In this document: positions 8,241 to 18,535 of the stretch, piece after piece
How positions within the stretch are numbered: the first letter of the stretch is position 1
How the letters are laid out: each line of letters begins with the position of its first letter
NCBI RefSeq assembly: GCF_900111895.1
Contig: NZ_FOKB01000002.1
Location: 62,001-126,000, forward strand
Direction of reading: 5' to 3'
Length of the DNA: 64,000 nucleotides
From: Pseudomonas simiae
GTDB taxonomy: Bacteria > Pseudomonadota > Gammaproteobacteria > Pseudomonadales > Pseudomonadaceae
The notes under the pieces: model-generated
Told to the model about the DNA's origin: nothing
Database searches by the model: none
Seen by the model: only the letters and a program-made list of their open reading frames with translations
Program-made: the position numbers and the translations under genes

Positions 8241-9965
8241 TTAAAGGGTCTCGGATCCGGTCAGGCGTTTGATGGTGCCGCGCAGGATGGGGCTTTCGGG
8301 TTGTTCCTTGAGGAATTTTTCCCAGATCTGGCGGGCTTCGCGTTGTTTGCCATTGGCCCACAGCACTTCGCCCAGGTGAGCGGCGACTTCCTGATCGGGG
8401 AAGCGCTCCAGCGCCTGGCGCAGCAGGCGTTCGGCTTCGTCCAGGTTGCCCAGGCGGTAATTCACCCAGCCCAGGCTGTCGAGCACGGCCGGGTCTTCCG
8501 GGTTGAGCTTGTGAGCCTGTTCGATCAACACCTTGGCTTCGGCGTAACGCGTGGTGCGATCGGACAGCGTGTAGCCCAGCGCGTTGAGGGCCATGGCATT
8601 GTCCGGGTCGCGTTTGATGATCAGGCGCAGGTCTTTTTCCATCTGTGCCAGGTCATTGCGTTTTTCCGCCTGCATGGCGCGGGTATACAGCAGGTTCAAA
8701 TCGTCGGGGAATTGCAACAAGGCTTGTTGCAGCAGTTTCCAGGCGCGCTCGCTCTGATTGTTGGCCGACAAGGTCTCGGCCTGGATCAGGTACAGCTGGA
8801 TCGCATAGTCCGGCTCGGCATCGCGCGCAGCCGCCAGGCGCTTTTCCGCCTCGTCGGTGCGGCCGTTGCTCATCAGGATGTCGGCCTGGCGCAACTGGGC
8901 CGGGAGGTAGTCATTGCCGGGGCCGACTTGGGCGTATTCGAGCAGGGCAGCCTGCGGGTCGTTGCGCTCCTCGGCGATACGGCCGAGGTTCAGGTGCGCC
9001 GAGTCCACATGGCTTTCGCGCTGGATCAGCTCTTCCAGATAACCCTTGGCCTCGTCCCAGGCCTTGGCTTCCAGGCACACCAGTGCCAGGGAGTAGCGCA
9101 GTTCGTCATCGTCCGGGTATTGCTGGACCAGGCTGGCGAACTGCACTTTGGCGTCCTCCATGCGGTCCTGCTCTACCAGCATGCGCGCATAGGTCAGGCG
9201 CAGGCGCTTGTCTTCGGGATACTTCTTGATGCTTTTTTCCAGCAACGGAATCGCTTCCTTGCCGCGATTGAGGTTCTGCAGCAGGCGCGCGCGCAACAGG
9301 ATCGGGGCGATTTCGCCTTCTTCCGGCGGATTCTGCTCCAGAAGTTTCAGCGCCGCGTCGGCTTCGTCATCCTGTTGCAGCAGCAAGGCCTTGCCGAAAA
9401 TCAGCTGGCTGTTCTTCGGGTGTTTTTGCAGCAGGCGGTCGAAGCTCTTCATCAGGCCATCGCGCGTGTCCTGGTCAGTGTCGGCCGCCGACAGCGCGAG
9501 GAAGTCGAAATGGGTATCGCCCTTGCCCTGCAGCACCTTCTCCATATAGATCATGGAGTCGTCATAGCGCCCGGCGCGTGCCAGTTGAACGGCTGCCGCC
9601 CGCTGGGCTTCCAGATCGTCCGGTGCGTTTTTCGCCCAGATCAACGACGTATCCAGCGCAGCCTGGTCGGCACCCAAGTACTCGGCGATGCGGAACGCGC
9701 GCTCGGAAATCCCCGGATCCTGGGTGTTGATGGCCTGGGTCACGTAGTTATCCAGCGCAATATCGAAACGATTGCGCTGGCCGGCCAGCTCCGCGCTCAG
9801 CAGGCTGAACACCGTTTCTTCACTGAACGAGGAATAAACCTTAGGCTTTTCAGGGGCGGGGGTGCTGTCTTCCACCGGCGGCGTACCGTCCGGCGACACG
9901 GGTGCCATGGCCTGGCAGCCGCTGAGGAAGACAAAAGCAAGGAGCAACGCGGAAGATCTATTCAT
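8241..9965 (-). CDS. TPR-repeat lipoprotein
   Basis: A 574-residue protein with a signal peptide and lipobox (FLSGC, Cys at 17), then at least ten tetratricopeptide-like helical repeats, for example around [22 protein letters not shown] and [22 protein letters not shown] near the C-terminus. It is likely anchored to a membrane facing the periplasm and acts as a protein-interaction scaffold; its partner is not known. It is conserved upstream of lolB and divergent from hemA in Pseudomonas. No catalytic motif is visible. Confidence 0.85.
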   Translation of the reverse strand: MNRSSALLLAFVFLSGCQAMAPVSPDGTPPVEDSTPAPEKPKVYSSFSEETVFSLLSAELAGQRNRFDIALDNYVTQAINTQDPGISERAFRIAEYLGADQAALDTSLIWAKNAPDDLEAQRAAAVQLARAGRYDDSMIYMEKVLQGKGDTHFDFLALSAADTDQDTRDGLMKSFDRLLQKHPKNSQLIFGKALLLQQDDEADAALKLLEQNPPEEGEIAPILLRARLLQNLNRGKEAIPLLEKSIKKYPEDKRLRLTYARMLVEQDRMEDAKVQFASLVQQYPDDDELRYSLALVCLEAKAWDEAKGYLEELIQRESHVDSAHLNLGRIAEERNDPQAALLEYAQVGPGNDYLPAQLRQADILMSNGRTDEAEKRLAAARDAEPDYAIQLYLIQAETLSANNQSERAWKLLQQALLQFPDDLNLLYTRAMQAEKRNDLAQMEKDLRLIIKRDPDNAMALNALGYTLSDRTTRYAEAKVLIEQAHKLNPEDPAVLDSLGWVNYRLGNLDEAERLLRQALERFPDQEVAAHLGEVLWANGKQREARQIWEKFLKEQPESPILRGTIKRLTGSETL

Positions 9966-10148
9966 ATAGGAAGAGGACGACTAACCTGCGGTCGGATCAT
10001 CATGACACAAGCCTTCGGCCAAACATAACCGAGACTCAGCGGACGCCTTTCATAGGCACAACATATAGGGACAATAGACGACGGTGGTTGTTCTGAATCT
10101 ATCGAAGTAGGACAATTGTCGGCTTCCCGACATCATCAGCGATATTGA

Positions 10149-11438
10149 ATGGCCTTCCTCGCACTCGGTATTAACCACAAGACTGCCTCCGTAGACGTGC
10201 GCGAGCGCGTGGCGTTTACGCCGGAGCAGTTGGTTGAGGCCCTGCAGCAGCTCTGCCGGCTCACCGACAGTCGCGAAGCTGCGATCCTTTCGACCTGCAA
10301 TCGCAGCGAGCTCTATATAGAGCAGGAACATCTTTCAGCGGATGTCGTACTGCGCTGGCTGGCCGATTTTCACCATTTGAGCCTCGATGACCTGCGTGCG
10401 TGTGCTTATGTGCACGAAGAAGATGCGGCAGTTCGTCACATGATGCGTGTGGCAGCCGGTCTCGATTCGCTGGTGCTGGGCGAACCGCAGATTCTCGGCC
10501 AGATGAAGTCCGCCTACGCCGTGGCGCGTGAGGCAGGCACCGTCGGCCCGCTGCTGGGCCGGTTGTTCCAGGCCACGTTCAACTCCGCCAAGCAAGTACG
10601 CACCGATACAGCCATCGGTGAAAACCCGGTGTCCGTGGCGTTTGCTGCCGTCAGCCTGGCCAAACAGATTTTCAGTGACTTGCAACGCAGCCAGGCGCTG
10701 CTGATCGGCGCCGGCGAGACCATCACCCTGGTCGCCCGTCACCTGCATGACCTGGGCGTGAAGCGCATCGTGGTCGCCAACCGTACCCTGGAGCGCGCAA
10801 GCATCCTCGCCGAGCAGTTCGGCGCCCATGCTGTGTTGCTATCGGATATCCCGGCCGAACTGGTGCGCAGCGATATCGTCATCAGCTCCACCGCCAGCCA
10901 GTTGCCGATTCTTGGCAAGGGCGCGGTCGAGAGCGCGTTGAAGCTGCGCAAGCACAAGCCGATCTTTATGGTGGATATCGCCGTTCCCCGCGATATCGAA
11001 CCCGAAGTCGGCGAGTTGGACGACGTTTACCTCTATAGCGTCGACGATTTGCACGAAGTGGTCGCCGAAAACCTCAAGAGCCGCCAGGGCGCCGCCCAGG
11101 CCGCTGAAGAGATGGTCAGCACGGGCGCCGAAGATTTCATGGTGCGCCTGCGTGAATTGGCGGCGGTGGATGTGCTCAAGGCGTATCGTCAGCAGGGCGA
11201 GCGCTTGCGCGACGAGGAGCTGATCAAGGCTCAGCGTTTGTTGGCCAACGGCAGCAGCGCCGAAGAAGTGCTGATGCAACTGGCTCGCGGTCTCACCAAC
11301 AAGCTGCTCCACGCACCCAGCGTACAATTGAAAAAGCTTACTGCCGAAGGCCGCCTCGATGCGCTGGCCATGGCCCAGGAACTCTTTGCCCTCGGTGAGG
11401 GCGCGTCAGATAGCTCTTCGGATAAAAAATCGCAATGA
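10149..11438 (+). CDS. hemA: Glutamyl-tRNA reductase
   Basis: A 429-residue enzyme that reduces glutamyl-tRNA to glutamate-1-semialdehyde, the committed step of heme and tetrapyrrole synthesis. The catalytic Cys lies in the STCNRSELY motif (Cys50). The NADPH-binding region is seen at LIGAGETI, and the C-terminal helical dimerisation domain follows. The start ATG at 10149 gives the family N-terminus [13 protein letters not shown]. It overlaps prfA by 4 nt; hemA-prfA-prmC is a conserved operon. Confidence 0.98.
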   Translation: MAFLALGINHKTASVDVRERVAFTPEQLVEALQQLCRLTDSREAAILSTCNRSELYIEQEHLSADVVLRWLADFHHLSLDDLRACAYVHEEDAAVRHMMRVAAGLDSLVLGEPQILGQMKSAYAVAREAGTVGPLLGRLFQATFNSAKQVRTDTAIGENPVSVAFAAVSLAKQIFSDLQRSQALLIGAGETITLVARHLHDLGVKRIVVANRTLERASILAEQFGAHAVLLSDIPAELVRSDIVISSTASQLPILGKGAVESALKLRKHKPIFMVDIAVPRDIEPEVGELDDVYLYSVDDLHEVVAENLKSRQGAAQAAEEMVSTGAEDFMVRLRELAAVDVLKAYRQQGERLRDEELIKAQRLLANGSSAEEVLMQLARGLTNKLLHAPSVQLKKLTAEGRLDALAMAQELFALGEGASDSSSDKKSQ

Positions 11439-12517
11439 AAGCGTCACTGCTCAATAAACTGGACGTGCTCCAGGACCGTTTCGAAGAACTGACCGCTTTG
11501 CTCGGCGATGGCGAAGTCATCTCCGATCAAACCAAGTTCCGTGCCTATTCCAAGGAGTACGCCGACGTTGAGCCGGTGGTGGCTACCTACAAGAACCTGC
11601 TCAAAGTGCAGGCCGACCTTGAAGGCGCCCAGGCACTGCTTAAGGACAGCGACCCGGACATGCGCGAGATGGCCGTGGAAGAAGTTCGCGAAGCCAAGGA
11701 AAAACTCGCCGCGCTGGAAGGCGATCTGCAACGCATGCTGCTGCCCAAGGACCCGAACGACGGGCGTAATGTCTTCCTCGAAATCCGCGCCGGCACTGGC
11801 GGCGACGAGGCGGCGATCTTCTCCGGCGACCTGTTCCGCATGTATTCGCGTTACGCCGAGCGTCGCGGCTGGCGGGTGGAAATCCTGTCCGAGAACGAGG
11901 GCGAACACGGCGGCTATAAAGAAGTCATCGCGCGGGTTGAAGGCGATAACGTTTACGGCAAGCTCAAGTTCGAGTCTGGCGCGCACCGCGTACAACGCGT
12001 GCCGGCGACCGAGTCCCAAGGTCGTATCCACACTTCCGCGTGCACTGTCGCCGTGCTGCCCGAGCCGGACGAACAGGAGGCCATCGAGATCAATCCGGCG
12101 GACTTGCGCATCGATACCTACCGCTCGTCGGGCGCGGGTGGTCAGCACGTCAACAAGACCGACTCCGCCATCCGCATCACCCACTTGCCCTCGGGCATCG
12201 TGGTGGAGTGCCAGGAAGAACGTTCCCAGCACAAGAACCGCGCGCGGGCGATGTCGTGGCTGTCGGCCAAGCTCAACGACCAGCAGACCAGCGCCGCCGC
12301 CAACGCGATTGCCAGCGAGCGTAAGCTGTTGGTGGGTTCGGGCGATCGCTCCGAACGAATCCGTACCTACAACTTTGCCCAGGGCCGGGTCACCGACCAT
12401 CGGGTCAACCTCACGCTTTACTCCCTGGACGAGATTCTTGCCGGTGGTGTCGACGCGGTGATCGAGCCGTTGCTCGCCGAATACCAGGCAGATCAACTCG
12501 CGGCGATAGGTGAATAA
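11435..12517 (+). CDS. prfA: Peptide chain release factor 1
   Basis: A 360-residue class I release factor for UAA and UAG. It carries the PAT tripeptide (PxT type, specific for RF1) within [10 protein letters not shown] and the peptidyl-hydrolysis GGQ loop within [15 protein letters not shown] sequence (here [11 protein letters not shown]). The downstream gene prmC methylates the Gln of this loop. Length and start match the family; the ATG overlaps the hemA stop as ATGA. Confidence 0.98.
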   Translation: MKASLLNKLDVLQDRFEELTALLGDGEVISDQTKFRAYSKEYADVEPVVATYKNLLKVQADLEGAQALLKDSDPDMREMAVEEVREAKEKLAALEGDLQRMLLPKDPNDGRNVFLEIRAGTGGDEAAIFSGDLFRMYSRYAERRGWRVEILSENEGEHGGYKEVIARVEGDNVYGKLKFESGAHRVQRVPATESQGRIHTSACTVAVLPEPDEQEAIEINPADLRIDTYRSSGAGGQHVNKTDSAIRITHLPSGIVVECQEERSQHKNRARAMSWLSAKLNDQQTSAAANAIASERKLLVGSGDRSERIRTYNFAQGRVTDHRVNLTLYSLDEILAGGVDAVIEPLLAEYQADQLAAIGE

Positions 12518-13348
12518 ATGACCATCATCGCCAGCCTGCTGCGCGCCGCCGACCTGCCGGACTCGCCCACTGCGCGTCTGGATGCCGAATTGTTGCTGGC
12601 GGCGGCGTTGGGCAAGTCGCGCAGTTACCTGCACACCTGGCCGGAAAAAATCGTCACCAGCGAAGACGCGCTGACCTTTGCCGGTTTCCTGCAACGCCGT
12701 CGTGGCGGTGAGCCGGTGGCCTATATCCTTGGCCAGCAAGGCTTCTGGAAGTTGGACCTGGAGGTCGCGCCCCACACGCTGATCCCGCGCCCGGACACTG
12801 AATTGCTGGTGGAAGCCGCCCTGGAATTGTTAGCGGCCACACCCGCCAAGGTCCTCGACCTGGGCACCGGCAGCGGCGCCATCGCTTTGGCCCTGGCCAG
12901 CGAACGCCCGGCCTGGCAGGTCACCGCCGTCGACCGCGTGCTGGAAGCCGTGGCCTTGGCCGAGCGCAATCGCCAGCGGCTGCACCTCACTAACGCCACG
13001 GTGCTGAACAGCCATTGGTTCAGCGCGTTGCAAGGTCATACCTATGACCTGATCATCAGCAACCCGCCTTACATCGCCGCCAATGATCCGCACCTTGTGG
13101 CGGGCGATGTGCGCTTTGAACCGGCCAGTGCACTGGTGGCCGGCCATGATGGTTTGGACGACTTGCGCCTGATCATCAAACACGCTCCCGCTCACCTGAA
13201 TGCCGGTGGGCGATTGCTGCTGGAGCATGGTTACGACCAGGCCCCCGCCGTGCGCGACCTGCTATTGAGTGAAGGTTTCGAAGACGTGCACAGCCGTATC
13301 GATCTCGGCGGTCACGAGCGCATTACCCTGGGACGCCGTCCGTGCTGA
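12518..13348 (+). CDS. prmC: Release factor glutamine methyltransferase
   Basis: A 276-residue SAM-dependent methyltransferase that N5-methylates the GGQ glutamine of release factors. The SAM-binding motif VLDLGTGSGAIALAL lies at about residues 111-125 and the catalytic NPPY motif in ISNPPYIAAND near 180-190. An N-terminal helical domain precedes the Rossmann fold. It begins on the base after the prfA stop and overlaps moeB, so the genes are translationally linked. Confidence 0.97.
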   Translation: MTIIASLLRAADLPDSPTARLDAELLLAAALGKSRSYLHTWPEKIVTSEDALTFAGFLQRRRGGEPVAYILGQQGFWKLDLEVAPHTLIPRPDTELLVEAALELLAATPAKVLDLGTGSGAIALALASERPAWQVTAVDRVLEAVALAERNRQRLHLTNATVLNSHWFSALQGHTYDLIISNPPYIAANDPHLVAGDVRFEPASALVAGHDGLDDLRLIIKHAPAHLNAGGRLLLEHGYDQAPAVRDLLLSEGFEDVHSRIDLGGHERITLGRRPC

Positions 13349-14097
13349 CCGATCAGGAGCTGTTGCGCTATAGCCGACAGATTCTGTTGCAGCATGTCGA
13401 CATTGACGGCCAATTGCGCCTGAAAAACAGCCGGGCGCTGATCATCGGCCTCGGTGGCCTGGGCGCACCCGTTGCGCTTTACCTGGCGGCAGCCGGTGTG
13501 GGCGAGTTGCACCTGGCGGACTTCGACACCGTCGACCTGACCAACCTGCAACGCCAGATCATCCATGACACCGACAGCGTCGGGCAGACCAAGGTTGATT
13601 CGGCCTTGCGCCGCCTGACGGCTATCAACCCCGAGATCAAGCTGATCGCCCACCGCACCGCCCTGGATGTTGATTCACTGGCAGCCGCGGTCGAAGCGGT
13701 GGACGTGGTGCTCGATTGCAGCGATAACTTCTCCACCCGCGAAGCGGTCAACGCGGCTTGCGTCGCGGCGGCTAAACCCTTGATCAGCGGTGCAGCCATT
13801 CGCCTTGAAGGGCAGCTGTCGGTATTCGACCCGCGTCGCGCCGAAAGCCCGTGCTACCACTGTTTATACGGGCACGGCAGCGATACCGAACTCACTTGCA
13901 GCGAAGCCGGCGTGGTCGGCCCGCTGGTGGGGCTGGTCGGCAGCCTGCAAGCGCTGGAAGCCTTGAAACTGCTGGCCGGGTTCGGTGAGCCGTTGGTGGG
14001 CCGCCTGTTGCTCATCGATGCCTTGACCACGCGCTTTCGCGAATTGCGCGTCAAGCGTGACCCCGGTTGTAGCGTCTGCGGGACTCAGCATGGTTAA
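13342..14097 (+). CDS. moeB: Molybdopterin-synthase adenylyltransferase (MoeB/ThiF family)
   Basis: A 251-residue E1-like enzyme that adenylates the C-terminal Gly of a sulfur-carrier protein (MoaD; ThiS is possible). The start is GTG at 13342, overlapping the prmC stop by 7 nt. The ATP loop [14 protein letters not shown] lies at about 36-49, and two CxxC pairs (CYHC and CSVC) form the zinc site. In Pseudomonas this gene is regularly found as prfA-prmC-moeB-murI. There is no rhodanese domain. Confidence 0.93.
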   Translation: MLTDQELLRYSRQILLQHVDIDGQLRLKNSRALIIGLGGLGAPVALYLAAAGVGELHLADFDTVDLTNLQRQIIHDTDSVGQTKVDSALRRLTAINPEIKLIAHRTALDVDSLAAAVEAVDVVLDCSDNFSTREAVNAACVAAAKPLISGAAIRLEGQLSVFDPRRAESPCYHCLYGHGSDTELTCSEAGVVGPLVGLVGSLQALEALKLLAGFGEPLVGRLLLIDALTTRFRELRVKRDPGCSVCGTQHG

Positions 14098-14884
14098 GGG
14101 CGCGCCTATTGGTGTGTTCGACTCCGGTGTCGGCGGTTTGTCGGTATTGGACGAAATCCAGCAATTGTTGCCCCATGAGTCGTTGCTGTACGTGGCCGAC
14201 TGCGGGCATATCCCCTATGGAGAGAAAACGCCCGCGTTCATTCGCGAGCGATCGCGGTTGGTTGCCGAGTTTTTCCGCGAAAAGGGCGCCAAGGCCTTTG
14301 TGATCGCTTGCAATACCGCGACGGTCGCGGCGGTTGCTGACTTGCGCCAGGATTATCCCGACTGGCCACTGGTGGGCATGGAGCCGGCCGTCAAACCGGC
14401 CGCCGCAGCGACCCGTAGTGGCGTGGTCGGCGTGCTTGCCACCACCGGTACCCTGCAAAGCGCCAAATTCGCGGCATTACTCGACCGTTTCGCGACGGAT
14501 GTGCGGGTCATTACCCAACCCTGCCCAGGGCTGGTGGAACTGATTGAAACCGGCGACCTGAACAGCCCCGCCCTGCGCAAGATGTTGCAGGGATACATAG
14601 AGCCGCTGCTCAGCGCCGGCTGTGACACCATCATCCTTGGCTGCACCCACTACCCCTTCCTCAAGCCACTCCTGGCGCAGATGTTGCCTCCCAGCATCAT
14701 CCTCATCGACACCGGCGCTGCCGTGGCCCGCCAGCTCAAGCGTTTGCTGGGCGAGCGCGACCTGTTGGCCGACGGCAAGCCTGAACCTGCACAGTTCTGG
14801 ACCAGTGGCGATGTGTATCAGCTAAGAAATATCCTACCGACACTATGGAAATATCCGGGCGTTGTGCGAAGCTTTGGTGCGTGA
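14090..14884 (+). CDS. murI: Glutamate racemase
   Basis: A 264-residue cofactor-independent racemase that supplies D-glutamate for peptidoglycan. The two catalytic cysteines lie in [10 protein letters not shown] and ILGCTHYP, and the N-terminus has the [13 protein letters not shown] signature. The ATG at 14090 was chosen because the family N-terminus begins there and it overlaps the moeB stop; the longer frame from 14057 adds only moeB shadow sequence. Confidence 0.97.
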   Translation: MVKGAPIGVFDSGVGGLSVLDEIQQLLPHESLLYVADCGHIPYGEKTPAFIRERSRLVAEFFREKGAKAFVIACNTATVAAVADLRQDYPDWPLVGMEPAVKPAAAATRSGVVGVLATTGTLQSAKFAALLDRFATDVRVITQPCPGLVELIETGDLNSPALRKMLQGYIEPLLSAGCDTIILGCTHYPFLKPLLAQMLPPSIILIDTGAAVARQLKRLLGERDLLADGKPEPAQFWTSGDVYQLRNILPTLWKYPGVVRSFGA

Positions 14885-14914
14885 AAATTTCGTGAAATTC
14901 CGGTGTTATCCACT

Positions 14915-14944
14915 GGAACTTCTGACTACACGCCAGCTTCTATA
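14915..14944 (+). promoter_or_regulatory. Possible AlgU (sigma-22) promoter before pagL
   Basis: GGAACTT at 14915-14921 is followed after 17 nt by TCTATA. The -35 part matches the AlgU consensus (GAACTT) fully; the -10 part matches TCTGA only partly. It lies about 50 bp before the lipid A deacylase start. Confidence 0.35.
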
Positions 14945-14996
14945 GCGAGATAGCCTGTACAAAACCATATAACTTCGTTCGGAAAGGATGTTTCTT

Positions 14997-15515
14997 ATGA
15001 AGCGCTTGTTCTGTTTGGCTGCGATTGCGGCCGCAGTAGTGGGGCACTCTGTTTCAGCGCAGGCCGCTGGCCTGGAGTTGGGTGTGGGGGGCACCAGCGA
15101 TTCGACCATGACCTATCGGCTGGGGCTGACATCGGACTGGGATAAAAGCTGGTGGCAGAGCGATACCGGTCGATTGACCGGTTACTGGAGCGGCGCCTAC
15201 ACCTATTGGGACGGAGACAAGCGCGCCAGCGTCAGCAGCCTGTCGTTCTCGCCGGTGTTCGTGTACGAGTTTGCCGGGGAAAAGATCAAGCCTTATATCG
15301 AAGCCGGGATTGGTGTTGCGGTGTTCTCGCGCACCAAAGTGGAAGACAACAACATCGGCCAGGCTTTCCAGTTCGAAGACCGTCTGGGTTTCGGCCTGCG
15401 CTTCGCGGGTGGGCATGAAGTGGGCATTCGTGCCACGCATTATTCCAACGCCGGCATCAGCAGCAATAACGATGGTGTAGAGAGTTACGCGCTGCATTAC
15501 ACCATGCCGCTGTAA
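14997..15515 (+). CDS. pagL: Lipid A 3-O-deacylase (PagL family)
   Basis: A 172-residue outer-membrane beta-barrel enzyme that removes the 3-O acyl chain of lipid A. The signal peptide ends near residue 23 (SAQA-A). The catalytic triad is visible at the C-terminal strands: His148 and Ser150 in THYSNAG and Glu162 in GVESY; spacing is the same as His126, Ser128 and Glu140 of P. aeruginosa PagL. ATG 14997 is preferred to ATG 14988, since GGAAAGG is directly adjacent to the latter but 9 nt before the former. It is monocistronic, followed by a REP doublet. Confidence 0.9.
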   Translation: MKRLFCLAAIAAAVVGHSVSAQAAGLELGVGGTSDSTMTYRLGLTSDWDKSWWQSDTGRLTGYWSGAYTYWDGDKRASVSSLSFSPVFVYEFAGEKIKPYIEAGIGVAVFSRTKVEDNNIGQAFQFEDRLGFGLRFAGGHEVGIRATHYSNAGISSNNDGVESYALHYTMPL

Positions 15516-15538
15516 CCTTCAGGCCGTTGAGGATCCCC

Positions 15539-15612
15539 TGTGGGAGCGGGCTTGCTCGCGAAAGCGGTGTGTCAGTTGATACACCGCTTTCGCGAGCAAG
15601 CCCGCTCCCACA
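15539..15612. repeat. REP doublet (REPIN)
   Basis: Two inverted copies of TGTGGGAGCGGGCTTGCTCG facing each other around a short spacer form a long imperfect palindrome between pagL and the YkgJ-like gene. This is the common extragenic repeat of the P. fluorescens group. Confidence 0.93.
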
Positions 15613-15636
15613 TTTAGATCCCCGCTCATTTCATGA

Positions 15637-15942
15637 TCAGCGATACGCCGTCGCAATCCCTTCGCGTTCGGTCAGGCACTCCGGCGCTCCCATCTCGAAT
15701 TCCCGGCAGATCAGCGGCCGTCGCTCGTAGATCGTACACATCATCGTGTCCCGATCCAGCGCCGCGCACCAGCCGTCGTCCAGGCGCAGCATCACTTCGC
15801 CGCCCCAGTCATCGGTGTCGATATAGCGCTCCGGCACGCCGGTGTCGGTGATCAGCATGACCTCCAACTGACAGCAGCAAGCCGCGCAGGTCGAGCAGGT
15901 GACCGCGGGTTCGGTGATTTGGGTGTGGGGGATGTTCGTCAT
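15637..15942 (-). CDS. YkgJ-family cysteine cluster protein
   Basis: A 101-residue protein of the YkgJ (zinc/iron-chelating) family. It has eight or more cysteines, including CSTCAACC near residues 16-23, then C59, C69 and C79 in YERRPLICREF. The family pattern CxxCxxCC plus C-terminal Cys suggests an Fe-S or zinc cluster; the biochemical role is unknown. The ATG at 15942 gives the family start; longer open frames upstream run through unrelated sequence. No strong Shine-Dalgarno sequence is visible. It is separated by 53 bp from the light-locus genes. Confidence 0.8.
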   Translation of the reverse strand: MTNIPHTQITEPAVTCSTCAACCCQLEVMLITDTGVPERYIDTDDWGGEVMLRLDDGWCAALDRDTMMCTIYERRPLICREFEMGAPECLTEREGIATAYR

Positions 15943-15995
15943 AGGGGGCAGTGTAAGGCAAGCGGGTGATACAGGTGTGAAACGACTGACAGGCG

Positions 15996-16475
15996 TCAGC
16001 GTGCCAATCGGTGCAACCCTACAAACACCACCGCCCACAGCAGCGCCAGGACAACCATCGTCGGCGCGAGGGCGAAGCCAAATTTCACCCCCGCCAATTG
16101 GCTGCCTGCAAAGTAGGAAAGCGGGCCGCCCACTGCGCCCAATATTGCCGCACGCCACCAGGGACGGGCGCTCCAGGCCAGGCAATGGCGCAATGTCGTC
16201 GCGAGCAACGCCCACAACAGGATCAACCAGAAGGGAATCAGCGGCCCCGGTTCCGTGAACTGGAACACGCCCAGCGCACGCAACGTGGTATCCAATAACG
16301 TGCCTACGACCGTTACGGCCAGGATCAGCTTGCCGTCGGCGGCCCACGAACTTATCCACAGCAGATGAATGGCAAGTACGGCCAGCCCGACCAGTAGCCA
16401 CACGCTGTCACCGCCAAGCACACAAGCAAACCAGCCGCATTGAAACAGCACGGCATTGGACAGTGTCTTAAGCAC
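15996..16475 (-). CDS. DUF2878 membrane protein
   Basis: A 159-residue protein with about five hydrophobic segments and few charged residues, matching the DUF2878 family of small inner-membrane proteins. The start is GTG at 16475, overlapping the end of the methyltransferase gene by 8 nt; the longer frame to 16658 is a shadow of that gene. It is the last gene of the nine-gene series led by tudS, and in other proteobacteria it also accompanies CFA-like methyltransferases and FAD amine oxidases. The function is unknown; a role in handling modified lipids is inference. Confidence 0.8.
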   Translation of the reverse strand: MLKTLSNAVLFQCGWFACVLGGDSVWLLVGLAVLAIHLLWISSWAADGKLILAVTVVGTLLDTTLRALGVFQFTEPGPLIPFWLILLWALLATTLRHCLAWSARPWWRAAILGAVGGPLSYFAGSQLAGVKFGFALAPTMVVLALLWAVVFVGLHRLAR

Positions 16476-17739
16476 TGAAACGACCGAGCAGCGGCGGGTT
16501 GATCGCGGATGGTTTGGCCAACAGCAATTGCGCGGTGCCGATGGTGCGTTCCATAAAACCGCCTTCGCAGTAGCACAGGTAAAACTCCCACAACCGCAGG
16601 AAGTATTCGTCGTAGCCCAATTCTGCCAGGCGGCCGTGCGCGCGGCGAAAATTCTCATGCCACAGGCGCAAGGTGCGCGCGTAGTGCAGGCCGAAATCTT
16701 CCATGTGCAGCAGGTTCATATCGGTGTCGCGGCTGACGATCTGCAGCATTTTTTGCACGCAGGGCAGGGCGCCGCCCGGGAAGATATAGCGCTGGATAAA
16801 GTCGACGTTGGTTTTGGCCTGCTCGTAGCGTTGGTCGCGAATGGTGATGGCTTGCAGCAACATCAGGCCGTCGCTCTTGAGCAGGTGCGCGCACTGTTTG
16901 AAGTAGGTTGGCAGGAAGCGATGACCCACCGCCTCGATCATCTCGATCGACACGAGCTTGTCGTACTGGCCCGTAAGGTCGCGGTAATCCTGTAACAGCA
17001 GCGTGACTTGATCCTGCAGCCCCAGGGCGACGATGCGTTTTTCAGTGTAGGCAAACTGCTCTTTGGACAAGGTCGTGGTGGTGACCTTGCAGCCATACTG
17101 CTGCGCCGCATACAGCGCCATGCTGCCCCAGCCGGTGCCGATTTCCAGCAGGTGGTCGCTGGGCTTGAGGGCGAGCTTCTGGCAGATGCGCTCCAGTTTA
17201 TTCAGTTGCGCCTGTTCCAGGGTGTCGTCGGCGGTCAGGAATTGCGCCGCCGAGTACATCATGGTCGGGTCGAGGAACTCTTCGAACAGGTCATTGCCCA
17301 GGTCATAGTGGGCGGCAATGTTTTTCTGCGAGCCCTTGCGCGTATTGCGGTTGAGCCAGTGCAGGCCCTGGGTGAACGGACGTGTCAGGCGTGCCAGGCC
17401 ACCTTCCATTGCATCGAGTACGTCGAGGTTACTGACCATCACGCGCACCACCGCCGTGAGGTCCGGGCTGCTCCAGTAACCGTGGATAAAGGCTTCTCCG
17501 GCACCGATGGAACCGTTGGCCGCCACCAGGCCCCACACGGCCGAATCCAGGATCTGGATCTCCCCCAACAGATGCGCTTCCCGTGCACCGAATACCTGGC
17601 GCTCGCCGTCCTCGATCACCACCAACTGACCATGGCGCAACTGGCTGAGTTGCCGCAGCACGGCCTTGCGCAGCAGCGCGGCGGTCATGCCGTTGACGTT
17701 CAGGCGATGGGTTTTGACCGATAAGCTAGGGGATTTCAT
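16468..17739 (-). CDS. Cyclopropane-fatty-acyl-phospholipid synthase-like methyltransferase
   Basis: A 423-residue cytoplasmic SAM-dependent methyltransferase of the CFA synthase family (Mycolic_acid_synthase fold) that acts on unsaturated acyl chains of membrane phospholipids. The SAM motif LLEIGTGWGSMAL, the active-site-like EMIEAVG and the YIFPGG segment are visible. The start ATG at 17739 overlaps the DUF1365 gene by 14 nt. P. putida has a light-induced gene called ufaM for furan fatty acid synthesis in a comparable locus; this gene may be that one rather than the housekeeping cfa. The linked DUF1365, FAD oxidoreductase and SDR genes favour that reading. Confidence 0.85.
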   Translation of the reverse strand: MKSPSLSVKTHRLNVNGMTAALLRKAVLRQLSQLRHGQLVVIEDGERQVFGAREAHLLGEIQILDSAVWGLVAANGSIGAGEAFIHGYWSSPDLTAVVRVMVSNLDVLDAMEGGLARLTRPFTQGLHWLNRNTRKGSQKNIAAHYDLGNDLFEEFLDPTMMYSAAQFLTADDTLEQAQLNKLERICQKLALKPSDHLLEIGTGWGSMALYAAQQYGCKVTTTTLSKEQFAYTEKRIVALGLQDQVTLLLQDYRDLTGQYDKLVSIEMIEAVGHRFLPTYFKQCAHLLKSDGLMLLQAITIRDQRYEQAKTNVDFIQRYIFPGGALPCVQKMLQIVSRDTDMNLLHMEDFGLHYARTLRLWHENFRRAHGRLAELGYDEYFLRLWEFYLCYCEGGFMERTIGTAQLLLAKPSAINPPLLGRFSA

Positions 17740-18535
17740 GGCGGCGATCCTTGGTGTACCCGACTGCGGTGCGAGAGGCGCCATCGGCGGCCCGGTGGGA
17801 AAAAATCGGTGTGCGTTTGAGCAACAGGCGCAGGGCCTGCCAATAGATCGCGAGGCAGGTCTTGGCGGTCATCCAGGGAAAGCGCCACAAGTAGCGGTGC
17901 AGGCTGGTGCGGTTCAGCGTCTCTTTCTGCAGGCTCAAGGTGGCGTCGAAGACTTTCAATTCGCCCTGCCAATCGGCCATGTGCACGCCGAGTTTGGCGG
18001 CGGGCGGGCTGAAGCTCATGCGGTATTCCAGGTCGCGCGGCAAGAATGGTGACACATGGAAGGCCTTGGCGACGGCGAAGTGCTGGTGCTCATTCGCGTT
18101 CAGTGCCTGGGCCGGCAGCACGTAGTGATAACGCTCGCGCCACGGGGTGTTGGTCACTTCACACAGGATCGCGGCCAGACGTCCGTCGGCCTCGAAGCAG
18201 TAGAAGAAACTCACGGGATTAAAAGCCAGGCCCCAACTGCGGGCCTGGGTCAGTAGGCAGATAACGCCCTGGGGTGTACGCCCCAGTGCCTTGCCGACTT
18301 CCTGGCGCACGGCATCGCTCAAGCTCATGCCGGTGCGCGTCAATTCACGCAGGTAGTCCTGCTGGCGAAAACCGAAAGGCGCCAGGCGGCTGCGCCCGGC
18401 CAGGGGCGTAAGCCCGAGCACTTCGTGTTCCTCGCTCAGGTCCAGGTACAGCAGGCCGATGCGGTACCGAAAGGCGTGGGCCTTGGGCGCAAACCGGCGA
18501 TGGGCAATCCAGCCGCTGTACAGGGCGCTGTTCAC
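17726..18535 (-). CDS. DUF1365 family protein
   Basis: A 269-residue protein of the DUF1365 family, with the conserved NPVSFFYCF segment, EVTNTPW and HVSPF motifs. The start is GTG at 18535, overlapping the stop of the FAD oxidoreductase gene as GTGA; the longer frame upstream is shadow. There is no signal peptide. Members almost always lie between an FAD amine oxidase gene and a cfa-like gene, as here, so a joint role in fatty acyl chain modification is likely. No reaction has been fixed for the family as far as I know. Confidence 0.85.
   Translation of the reverse strand: MNSALYSGWIAHRRFAPKAHAFRYRIGLLYLDLSEEHEVLGLTPLAGRSRLAPFGFRQQDYLRELTRTGMSLSDAVRQEVGKALGRTPQGVICLLTQARSWGLAFNPVSFFYCFEADGRLAAILCEVTNTPWRERYHYVLPAQALNANEHQHFAVAKAFHVSPFLPRDLEYRMSFSPPAAKLGVHMADWQGELKVFDATLSLQKETLNRTSLHRYLWRFPWMTAKTCLAIYWQALRLLLKRTPIFSHRAADGASRTAVGYTKDRRHEIP

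Noticed and set aside
8037..10028. 663-codon open frame on the plus strand across lolB and the TPR lipoprotein gene
   Set aside because: Antisense of two supported genes, biased Gln/Leu/Arg composition, no start signal.
14954..14978. PplR-type operator before pagL (TGTACA near 14956)
   Set aside because: Only one half-site is present; the base pattern 12 nt downstream is TTCGTT, not TGTA(C/T)A.
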